Part shown: positions 45,487-53,141 of the stretch, one piece after another
How the letters are laid out: each line of letters begins with the position of its first letter
How positions within the stretch are numbered: the first letter of the stretch is position 1
DNA from: Micromonospora sp. WMMD1128
Lineage (GTDB): Bacteria; Actinomycetota; Actinomycetes; Mycobacteriales; Micromonosporaceae
Direction of reading: 5' to 3'
Assembly (NCBI RefSeq): GCF_027497235.1
Contig: NZ_CP114902.1
Span: 5,172,001 to 5,236,000 of the forward strand
DNA: 64,000 bases
Notes under the pieces: model-generated
Told to the model about the DNA's origin: nothing
The model's input: the letters and a program-made list of their open reading frames with translations, nothing else
Database searches by the model: none
Position numbers and translations under genes: made by a program

Positions 45487-48400
45487 GGCCGGCTCCCCAC
45501 AGGTCGCCGCCAGCGACACAAATCGCGGCCATAACCCGCAGCTTCGGCGTGTGCAAGCCATCGATGAGAAGGTCGCTCAGCACGACGTCGGTGAGGTAGC
45601 TTTCGGTGTCTGACAGCAGCCGGCCGGCGGCCTGCCGGGCCAGCGCCTGCGCCCGTTGGACAGCCAGTGTCCTCTTGCCTTCCTCGTAGGCTGCGGCAGT
45701 CCGGTCACGTACGCGGTCGCCCTGGGCGACTAGATGCCGGGCGGTGGCCTCGGCACGGCGAGCGGCGGTGGCGAAGCGGTCAGCACCGCCGAAACTGTCC
45801 AACAGCGGAATGATTCGATCAGAGTTGAGGTTGACGTCTCGCTGGTGCGGATACGGGGCGTTCAACCAGCGCAGCAGGGCCTCGTCGGTGACCTGCACAC
45901 CCGCGGCGTCCAACCAGATGCGGTCCATGAAAGGCGGCAGCAGCAGGTCGGCCTGACGCCGGATGGCATGTCGGGCTTCCGCACCCGCCGCCGGGTGGCA
46001 CAGCGCGGCGTCCAAGTCAGCTTCCGCCATGACGTCGAAACCAAAGTGAACTGATTCCTGCGACCGTCCCGGGCGCCAGAGCGCGGAGGCCTGTCCCCGA
46101 TCGTCGATACCCACGACGGCGGCGAGCAGTTCGATGAGGGGGTTGCCGATGCGGAACAGTCGCACTCCGGGCTGGCGCATGCTGACGTTGCGGTTGAACG
46201 CCCCGGTCATGCTGTCGGCCGGCAAACGACTGCCTTCATGGGCCAGGATCAGCGGTGAGATGAGTGGTGGATTCCGGTGGTCGACTCCGATCGTGACTAC
46301 CGGCCCGCTTTCTGGCTCGGCCGTCAGCCGCAGGCCGCCGCTGGCGCCGTGGACCAATGCGCGCAGGGCGCGTTCGTGCTGCGGCCAGCTTTGTTCCATC
46401 CGGTCGATCCGCTTAGCCAGGCGCACCCCCAGCGTGGCGTGATGGACGGACTCCAGCGCGTCCATCGCCTCAATTTCCCGGCGCTCGCGCACGAGCGCAG
46501 AAGTGATCTTATCGGCGAGTGCCGTCATTGCTGTCGGTCCCTCGCGCAGGGCCATCTCCCAGGCTTGGACCTGCAACTCGTCCAACATGTCTTGCAGGGC
46601 CGACAACGAACCGTCGAATGCGCCGAATGCCCGTGTCAGCAACTCACGCCAGGCCGCGACGAACGATTCGTCCGCGTTGCCGCCCGCCTCGCAGTACTGG
46701 GCGGCGGGCTCGCCGTTTGCGCCGAAGCAACCGGCGAACCGGTCCACCCGGCCCAGTCGCTGCTCCAGCCGATTAGGCGACCAAGGGAGCCGCAAGTGAA
46801 CGACGACATCGGCGTCCTGCAGGTTGAGCCCGTCCTCGCCGCTGCCGTCAACAAGCAGGAGTGCCCCGCCAGCGCGCCAACGGTCCAGGTCACCGGCAAC
46901 CTCGGCGGCAGTACGGGTGCGGCTATGCCGCAGTACCGTCCACCTGGTACGTCTAGCCAACACCGCCCCGAGGTTGTCGGCTAACTGGCCCGCGCCGCAG
47001 AATACAACCGGCCGTTGTCGGCCTTTGACTGCCTGGGCCAGGCCGTTGAGGCGCGGCGCGGCGCTGGCTGCGGCGTCGGCCAACTCGGTCAGGGTCTGAC
47101 GTTCGAACGGTAGCGGCCGCGCTTGCCGCAACAATGCCCGCTCGGTCGCCGACAGGCCGGCTCGGTCGGCGGCGGCCGCCTCGCCGTCGAGCCGCCACCG
47201 AAGCGCGTCAGCAAGGTCGTCGGACAGTTCGTCGGCCCGGCTAGCGAGCACCGCCAACACCTGGCCATACTCGCGTGCGCGTTGGTCCTCATCATGGTCC
47301 AGCAGCCACTGGGCCACCCGCTGCTGCCAGCCCAGCAGTGCCTGATAGACGAGGTCCGCCCGCTGGCCGCCCAATGTCAGGCCGTCAGGGCGGCGACGAC
47401 CGCTGACCTCAAACGGCAAGAGATCGTCGTCGGTCTTGCGCAGCACCTGCGTCCGACGGTGCCGAATCATCCGCCGGTGAAGCCGGTAGGTCTCGCTGAT
47501 GTGTGCGCGCAGCACCTCCAGGGCGCCGGCCAGCCGCGGCCGGTCGGCCTCGTCGCGCAACTCGTCGTCCTCCGTGAGGAACTGGCGGACGCCTCCGGCG
47601 AGGCGAGCGAAGGTGGCATCGTCGGGGATCAGGTCCGCGATCTCCAACAGCACATCCGGCAACAGGATCTCGAGATCCGCGTTGAGCCCGTGGACGGCGT
47701 TAGCAAGTCGCCGCCGATCGGCGAAGCGCTGTCGGAACTGTTCGAGATCCGCCCACCGGTACAAGTGGGGGTCAAGCAGGTGCAGCAGGCTCAGATGCAA
47801 CTCCGGGCGAGCGGTCGCTGGCGTCGCCGACAGCAGGATCAACCGGGGAACCGCATGGGCCAGGGTCGCCAGTTGCGGATACGGCTCGTCATCTGGGTTG
47901 CCGGCCCGGGTGAGGTTGTGCACTTCGTCGATGACGACCAAGTCGAATCGGTGATACTCGTTCCAACGATCCGGTGTTTCATGCTGGCCGATCCGGATCT
48001 CCGCCTGAGGGAAGTCCTCGGTGAAGAATTTGGTGCGCAGTTCGCTACTCCACTGCCGACGCAGGATGTCGGGGGCGAGAACAGCGATTCGGGCGGTCGG
48101 ATGATCGATGAGGTGCTGCCGGATGACCAGCCCGGCCTCGATGGTCTTGCCGAGGCCCACCTCGTCAGCCAGCAAGTAGCGCTGCACGGGATCGGTGAGC
48201 ACGGTAAGCGCCGCGTCGATCTGGTGCGGGTAGATTTCGATGGCGGAAGATACCAGCGCTGAGAAGTTCGCGGAGGCCGCGCGCTGGCTGACGAGGCTGT
48301 GCAGCATGGGTAGACGCGCTCGACGATAGTACGGGGATTCGTTCGCCCCTACGGCCAGCACTTCGATTGGAGAGCGGACGGGGCGGTGCCAGCGCACCCG

Positions 48401-48703
48401 TAAGTCGGCACCCGACACCCGAACGTCGAACTCGCTGTTGGGAAGTCGGATGGCGTAGTCGTCCGGCCCACCGGCAACCACTCGGCCGGCGCGCCACATG
48501 CCGGTCCCGACGTCCCGCCAGAACACCCGCGTCTCAGCAGGCAGGATGACCGGTCGACATTCACCGGCGGGTAGCGACCAGGTGGCGACTACGGGCTCGG
48601 CAATCGATTCGAATGCCTCAACCTCCACGGCGGCGCCAACTTGTGCTCTGACCCTGGCAATCCCAGGGATGCGCGGATGTTGCACAAACTGCCCAGGTGT
48701 CAT
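45473..48703 (-). CDS. dpdE: DpdE, SNF2-like helicase
   Basis: A 1076-residue SNF2-type ATPase starting at ATG 48703. Motif I is LADEVGLGKT (178-187), motif II VVIDEVHNLTR, motif III LLSATPA, and the second RecA domain ends with LPWSPNRLEQRLGRVDRFAG. This is the HepA/RapA-like branch. A longer frame runs up to 49072, but its first 123 codons show no family features and ATG 48703 gives the normal N-terminus (GQFVQHPRIPGIARV). It is the first gene of the restriction operon. Confidence 0.9.
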   Translation of the reverse strand: MTPGQFVQHPRIPGIARVRAQVGAAVEVEAFESIAEPVVATWSLPAGECRPVILPAETRVFWRDVGTGMWRAGRVVAGGPDDYAIRLPNSEFDVRVSGADLRVRWHRPVRSPIEVLAVGANESPYYRRARLPMLHSLVSQRAASANFSALVSSAIEIYPHQIDAALTVLTDPVQRYLLADEVGLGKTIEAGLVIRQHLIDHPTARIAVLAPDILRRQWSSELRTKFFTEDFPQAEIRIGQHETPDRWNEYHRFDLVVIDEVHNLTRAGNPDDEPYPQLATLAHAVPRLILLSATPATARPELHLSLLHLLDPHLYRWADLEQFRQRFADRRRLANAVHGLNADLEILLPDVLLEIADLIPDDATFARLAGGVRQFLTEDDELRDEADRPRLAGALEVLRAHISETYRLHRRMIRHRRTQVLRKTDDDLLPFEVSGRRRPDGLTLGGQRADLVYQALLGWQQRVAQWLLDHDEDQRAREYGQVLAVLASRADELSDDLADALRWRLDGEAAAADRAGLSATERALLRQARPLPFERQTLTELADAAASAAPRLNGLAQAVKGRQRPVVFCGAGQLADNLGAVLARRTRWTVLRHSRTRTAAEVAGDLDRWRAGGALLLVDGSGEDGLNLQDADVVVHLRLPWSPNRLEQRLGRVDRFAGCFGANGEPAAQYCEAGGNADESFVAAWRELLTRAFGAFDGSLSALQDMLDELQVQAWEMALREGPTAMTALADKITSALVRERREIEAMDALESVHHATLGVRLAKRIDRMEQSWPQHERALRALVHGASGGLRLTAEPESGPVVTIGVDHRNPPLISPLILAHEGSRLPADSMTGAFNRNVSMRQPGVRLFRIGNPLIELLAAVVGIDDRGQASALWRPGRSQESVHFGFDVMAEADLDAALCHPAAGAEARHAIRRQADLLLPPFMDRIWLDAAGVQVTDEALLRWLNAPYPHQRDVNLNSDRIIPLLDSFGGADRFATAARRAEATARHLVAQGDRVRDRTAAAYEEGKRTLAVQRAQALARQAAGRLLSDTESYLTDVVLSDLLIDGLHTPKLRVMAAICVAGGDLWGAGRAPR

Positions 48704-49362
48704 GATCGGGTAGCGTGCCGACGGTATATGAGCGGAGGCATGTAAGGGCCTCTCAGTGTCACCAAGCATTAAGGACCTTCTGGACCGGCACGTGCGAGTT
48801 TGAGCGCAAACGGGGAAATCAAGACCGAGATCTGAGGTACCGCTGTCGTCATGGAGGGCGCCTCGGAAGATCGAGGCAGCAGCGCCGCGAGCGTGAGCTG
48901 ACCCCGACGTGCCGAGGCGGCTAGTAGGCCCGACCCCCCACTTGCCGACACCCAGCGGCCCGTCGAACTTGCCTCGGTAGCTCCCGGAGCGCAAGTCTGC
49001 GAGGAAAGCGCTAACGACGAGTTCCACTTCGACTGCCGGTGACACTTCCAGCCCAGCGAACATCGACCTCACCTCCCCACAAGGCGTTCCTGGACCCTAC
49101 CGGCGGGAGTCCTCCCAGCGGGACCCCCAGGCAGTCAGCCGATTGGCCTGCCTGAGCTGGCCTTCCTGCGTTGTCAATAACCTCCGCAGTTGATATCGCT
49201 ACGCGACAAGTATCGCCGGACAGTCTGCCCGATCGGCAGGTCACTGCCCCTCGCTGTGCCCGGCGGTCCACGAGGGCATGCGGTGCGGGAGGCCACCGGG
49301 CCATGAAACTCGTTCCATCGGTAGATGTGATCTTGTCCAACATCCGACATGTGCTACTACTA
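48704..49362. other. Gene-free stretch upstream of dpdE
   Basis: 659 bases between dpdE and the outer IS element. The dpdE frame stays open upstream to 49072 and reads SAFLADLRSGSYRGKFDGPLG among low-complexity segments; I do not recognise it and suspect remnant DNA. The promoter of the restriction operon must lie here. CATATACC about 20 bases before ATG 48703 could be part of a -10 element, but no matching -35 is seen. Confidence 0.5.
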
Positions 49363-49575
49363 GGCCGTGTTTGGTAAGGGTCATAGCCACTGGTTGATGG
49401 CGGCGATGGTGACGGTGGCCTCGTAGCGGACGGCGAGTTTGTCGTATCGGGTGGCCATGGCGCGGTGTTGTTTGAGAGGGTGGTTCGGTAGCTTTCGTCC
49501 ATTGTGGGTTCGGCCCGGCATGTGAAGGTGAGCCGTGGTCGTAACCGGTGACGTGGTGGCCGCGTTGGGCTGATC

Positions 49576-50418
49576 ATGGGTGAGCGTGCGGCGTATCCGA
49601 GTGACCTGACCGATGAGCAGTGGGCGGTGGTCGGGCCGTTCCTGCAGGCGTGGAAGGACCGGCACCCGTCGGTGTCGGGGCATCAGGGCCGTTACGAGTT
49701 GCGGGAGATCGTGAACGCGATCTTCTACCAGAACCGGACCGGGTGCCAGTGGGCGTACCTGCCGCACGACCTGCCGCCGAAGTCGGCCACCTACTACTAC
49801 TTCGCCCTGTGGCGTGATGACGGCACCGACCAGGTGATTCACGATCTGCTGCGCTGCCAGGCACGGGAGAAGGCCGGCCGCCGGGAGGATCCGACCGCGG
49901 TGGTGCTGGACACTCAGTCGATTCGGGCGGCCAACCACGTCCCGGCCGCCACGACCGGCAAGGACGCCGCGAAGAAGGTGCCGGGCCGTAAGCGGGGCCT
50001 CGCGGTCGACGCCCTCGGGTTGATCATCGCGGTGGTGGTCACCGCCGCGTCGGTCACCGACAACGCGATCGGCGTGAAGCTGCTGGACAACGTCCTCGCG
50101 CACACGCCGACGGTGACCAAGGCATGGGTCGACGCCGGGTTCAAAGACGACGTGCAGATCCACGGCGCGGTCCGAGGTGTCGACGTGGAGCAGGTCCTGC
50201 GGTCCGACACGACCGCCGGGTTCGTGCCGATCAAGCGGCGGTGGGTGGTCGAGCAGACCAACGGCACGCTGATGCTGCACCGCCGCCTGGTCCGCGAGTA
50301 CGAAAGCCGACCCGCCTCCGCGGTGTCCCACACCTGGTGGGCCTCGACAGCGAACCTCATCCGCCGGCTGACCGGCACCGCCACCACGTCCTGGCGCGAC
50401 CCAGGCCACCAGCGGTGA
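49576..50418 (+). CDS. IS5-family transposase, copy 1
   Basis: A 280-residue DDE transposase. The N-terminal DUF4096-like region reads YPSDLTDEQWAVVGPFL and NAIFYQNRTGCQWAYLPHDLPP. The catalytic Asp is in VVLDTQSIRAANH, the second in AWVDAGFKDD and the Glu in RRWVVEQTNGTL. It overlaps the next gene as GTGA at 50415-50418, so translation of the two is probably coupled. Confidence 0.95.
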   Translation: MGERAAYPSDLTDEQWAVVGPFLQAWKDRHPSVSGHQGRYELREIVNAIFYQNRTGCQWAYLPHDLPPKSATYYYFALWRDDGTDQVIHDLLRCQAREKAGRREDPTAVVLDTQSIRAANHVPAATTGKDAAKKVPGRKRGLAVDALGLIIAVVVTAASVTDNAIGVKLLDNVLAHTPTVTKAWVDAGFKDDVQIHGAVRGVDVEQVLRSDTTAGFVPIKRRWVVEQTNGTLMLHRRLVREYESRPASAVSHTWWASTANLIRRLTGTATTSWRDPGHQR

Positions 50419-50834
50419 CCCAGCCGTCGCTGCTGACCCTGCTCACTGAACGCGAAACCGCCGCCGGCCTCGCCGTCGAACGGCTCCGCGCCCAGATCGC
50501 CTCCCTCGACGAGCAGCTCACCGCCGCCGAGACCGAGGTGGCCGAACTCGCCATCACCCGCAAGACGCTGCTGAGCCTGGGCGGCCCACTCGACGCGGTC
50601 GCACCTGCTGACCCGACCATCGCCAGCCCCGCCTACCAGCAGATCCTCGCCGTGTTCCACGCCGGGACCGCACCGATGCGCGCCAAGGACATCTGCAAAG
50701 CGCTGGGCGCCGGGACCACCGCGAAGGACACCGAGAATCTCCGCGCCAAGCTCAAACGCCTCGTCGCCCGCCAGATCCTCACCGAACCCGACGCCGGACT
50801 GTTCACCCTGGCTCCACCGACGACGTCCGCGTAA
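50415..50834 (+). CDS. IS-borne accessory protein, copy 1 (winged-helix-like)
   Basis: A 139-residue protein starting at GTG 50415 inside the transposase stop. The first half is a coiled coil (LAVERLRAQIASLDEQLTAA). The second half (AYQQILAVFHAGTAPMRAKDICKALG, then AKLKRLVARQILTEPDAGLFTL) has the layout of a winged helix. It lies inside the IS ends in both copies, so it travels with the transposase; it may regulate transposition or bind the IS ends (inference). Confidence 0.75.
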   Translation: MTQPSLLTLLTERETAAGLAVERLRAQIASLDEQLTAAETEVAELAITRKTLLSLGGPLDAVAPADPTIASPAYQQILAVFHAGTAPMRAKDICKALGAGTTAKDTENLRAKLKRLVARQILTEPDAGLFTLAPPTTSA

Positions 50835-51818
50835 CCCCACCAACCAGGGCCGCTAACGAACCACCAAGTCCGCATCGGACATAGCCTCCCGAACCACCCT
50901 CTGAGCAGGTTGATGCCGCATTCCACGGCGTGCCGCTGTCGGTAGGCCATCGGGTCGAAGGCGGGTGGCCGTCCGCCTTTGGAGCCTTTGGCCTTACGGT
51001 GGGCGTCCTGATCGGCCTTGCTCGGGATGCACGCCCTGATCCCGCGGGCGCGCAGGTGCCCGCGGTTGCCTTTGCTGGTGTACGCCTTGTCGGCCAGCAC
51101 CAGGTCGGGACGGGTGCGGGGACGGCCACCACCGAGCCGCTTCACGCGGATCTTGCGCAGGACCGGGATGAACTGCGGGCTGTCCCCGCGCTGCCCGCCG
51201 GTGATCACCATTGCCAGGGGTTTGCGGCCCTGCTCGCAGGCCAGGTGGGTCTTGCTGGTCAGCCCGCCCCGGGATCGGCCGAGTCCGTGATCGGCGGGCT
51301 CGGTCTGCAGGCCACCGGGCGGCTCTTTCTGCAGGTGGCCGTCGCGGCGGGCGCCAGCGGCGTGCTGGTGGGCCCGGCTGACGGTCGAGTCGACGCTCAA
51401 CGCCCAGTCGATTCTGCTCGCGGCGTCGGCGTGCGCCTGCAGCCCGGCCAGAATCATCGCCCAGGTGCCGTCGCGCTGCCAGCGGCGGAACCAGTCGTAG
51501 AGGGTCTGCCAGGGCGGGTACGCCTCGGGCACGTCCCGCCACGGCGTTCCGGTACGCACCCGCCACCGGATCCCGTCGATGATCTGTCGCTTGCTCCACT
51601 TGGGCGGTCGTCCCTTGCCCGACCTGGCAGGCAGGGCAGGCTCCAGCGCCGCCCACTGCGCGTCGGTCAGATTGTGCCGCCTCGTCGCCGCTACGCTGGG
51701 CACGAGGTCTCCGGTCGGTCTTCGGTTTGCTTGGTCGCTAACCGATCTACCGGAGACCTCAACCCTTATCGATCACGCCACGCCGAAGCCCGGGACAATC
51801 CCCTTACCAAACACGGCC

Positions 51819-52054
51819 TAGATCCCGGCTACATCGGGCAAAAGGCCCGCCGAGCCGCGCTCGTGACGGCGCCACGGCCTGCACAAGCCGCGCTCGGGAG
51901 TGTCCGGAGCGGACTTGCCCGCGTGGAATTCCCCAGCAGGCTGCTCTGAAGCACCAGCCACGTCAGCGGAATCAGAGGGCCTGCCAGTCGAAGCGGGGAA
52001 CGCAATACCTCTTTCATACCCCCGGGGCTCATGTCCGCCATGGCCGTTCGAGCG
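51819..52054. other. Intergenic remnant downstream of the IS427-like element
   Basis: 236 bases between the IS right end and the S-4TM gene stop. No ORF with family features, repeat or hairpin was recognised. Confidence 0.5.
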
Positions 52055-52990
52055 TTATGAAGTGCTCACCCAGCGAGCCGCGCCGCCTGGGGCGGGTCGG
52101 TTCAGCAGGTGACCGAGGCCGGTCATGGTGGACTGGAAGTCGACCCGGTCGGCGGCGTGGAACCGGCGGAAGAAACAGTTCGGCACACGGGCCTGAGTGC
52201 AGCGGGTGCGAAAGAGCAGGTCCTGCACCTGCCGGGCCACCCCGAGCAGGTCGGCTGCGGCCGACGCGTCACGGACGGCGGAGGTGATCCGTTCGTTGAC
52301 GACGGCGCTGGCCCGGTCACGTTCGACGGCGACGTCGCGCTGCCCCCGGTAGATCTCGACGCCAAGCAGCAGCGCGCCGAGCGACGGCACGAACCAGGCG
52401 AGCAGCAGGTGTGCCACGGTCAGGTCGGCCAGCACCCCGTAGACGACGCCGGTTGCCGCCCAGGCCGCCACGACGGCGAGCACGGTGTGGGCGTAGCGGC
52501 GGCGCAGCCGGGCACCCCAGCCGAGGCTCTGCTGCTGGCAGGCGAGCACGTCGTAGGGCGCGGGCAGGTCGGGGATCTCGTAGTAGTCACGTAGGTAGCG
52601 CTCGGTGCCCCGGAACGCGCGGTCGAGCCGGCTGATCTCGGGGGCGGTGACCCGTTCCCCGGCTGCCACCTCGTTCCACGGCAGGCCGAAGAGATCAACG
52701 TCGAACATCTCCTGGATGGTGGCGGCCCGTCGGAGCTGTCCACGTGACCAGGAGGCGAGCCCGAGCGCGTTGGTCACGGCCCACAGCGCGCCGAGCGCGG
52801 TGACGACTGTGGTCGACACGCCGGTGAAGGCGACTGTCGCGCCGGCGCCGGCGATTCCGGCGGAGGCCGACGTGCGCAGCCCGTCGAGGCGTTGGGCGCG
52901 GGAGTAACAGACCGACATGGCCCGGAGCATCGACATCATGCCCGGCTCGGTCTGACGTCGCCTGAGCAGGGAATCAGTCCGGTCCGTCAC
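52055..52990 (-). CDS. S-4TM family predicted pore-forming effector
   Basis: A 311-residue protein starting at GTG 52990 with GGGAGAG upstream. Four membrane helices are visible as two hairpins: about residues 42-78 (AGATVAFTGVSTTVVTALGAL and on) and 165-212 (AHTVLAVVAAWAATGVVYGVL then LLLAWFVPSLGALLLGVEIY). The segment between them carries IQEMFDVDLFGLPWNEV, the conserved FD-x-LF-x-LPWN motif of the S-4TM family, which is predicted from comparative genomics to act as a nucleotide-triggered pore in CBASS-like systems. No cyclase gene is adjacent. It is divergent from the kinase-like membrane protein across 150 bases. Confidence 0.82.
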   Translation of the reverse strand: MTDRTDSLLRRRQTEPGMMSMLRAMSVCYSRAQRLDGLRTSASAGIAGAGATVAFTGVSTTVVTALGALWAVTNALGLASWSRGQLRRAATIQEMFDVDLFGLPWNEVAAGERVTAPEISRLDRAFRGTERYLRDYYEIPDLPAPYDVLACQQQSLGWGARLRRRYAHTVLAVVAAWAATGVVYGVLADLTVAHLLLAWFVPSLGALLLGVEIYRGQRDVAVERDRASAVVNERITSAVRDASAAADLLGVARQVQDLLFRTRCTQARVPNCFFRRFHAADRVDFQSTMTGLGHLLNRPAPGGAARWVSTS

Positions 52991-53141
52991 GTCACTCTCC
53001 CGACCCAGGTCACCCCTCGGCAGTCGTTACCCTACCGATGATAGTCATTTGTGCCAATGAACCAGTTAGCAGCCGCTTCGCGGGACTTAGTGTAGTTTGA
53101 GCCGACACTCAACCCTCATCTCAGAAGGCTCAACGACCACG
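52991..53141. promoter_or_regulatory. Divergent promoter region between S-4TM effector and kinase-like gene
   Basis: 150 bases, clearly more AT-rich than either gene (ATAGTCATTTGTGCCAATGA near 53040). TTAGCA and TAGTGT spaced by 16 bases (53066-53093) are a weak candidate promoter toward the kinase-like gene. Shared control of both genes is likely from geometry. Confidence 0.4.

Larger units (their letters stand above)
49476..50901 (+). mobile_element. IS5-family element, copy 1 (inside the IS427-like element)
   Basis: A 1426-base element with ends GAGGGTGGTTCGG and its complement CCGAACCACCCTC, flanked by a three-base TGA duplication (49473-49475 and 50902-50904), a TNA target as in the IS1031 group. 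It carries a transposase and a coupled second gene. The sequence appears identical to copy 2 at 59874-61299. Confidence 0.92.
49381..51703 (-). pseudogene. IS427-type transposase split by a second IS
   Basis: The N-terminal 267 codons run from GTG 51703 (NLTDAQWAALEPALP, DDE residues in WALSVDSTVSRAHQH and VLADKAYTSKGNRG, then AVECGINLL). The last 30 codons (KQHRAMATRYDKLAVRYEAT to the stop at 49381) lie on the other side of the inner element. Removing bases 49476-50901 plus one TGA duplicate restores a perfect 297-residue frame, with LL joining KQHR. The gene is therefore interrupted, not decayed. Confidence 0.92.
49363..51818 (-). mobile_element. IS5-family (IS427-like) insertion sequence, interrupted
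   Basis: Terminal inverted repeats GGCCGTGTTTGGTAAGGG (49363-49380) and its exact complement (51801-51818) are each flanked by TA within CTAG/CCTAG context, the target type of IS427-group elements. Without the inner 1426-base element and its three-base duplication the element is 1027 bases long and encodes one transposase on the minus strand. Confidence 0.88.

Noticed and set aside
48704..49072. Longer dpdE beginning at 49072
   Set aside because: The added 123 codons read as low-complexity non-family sequence, and ATG 48703 gives the usual N-terminus.
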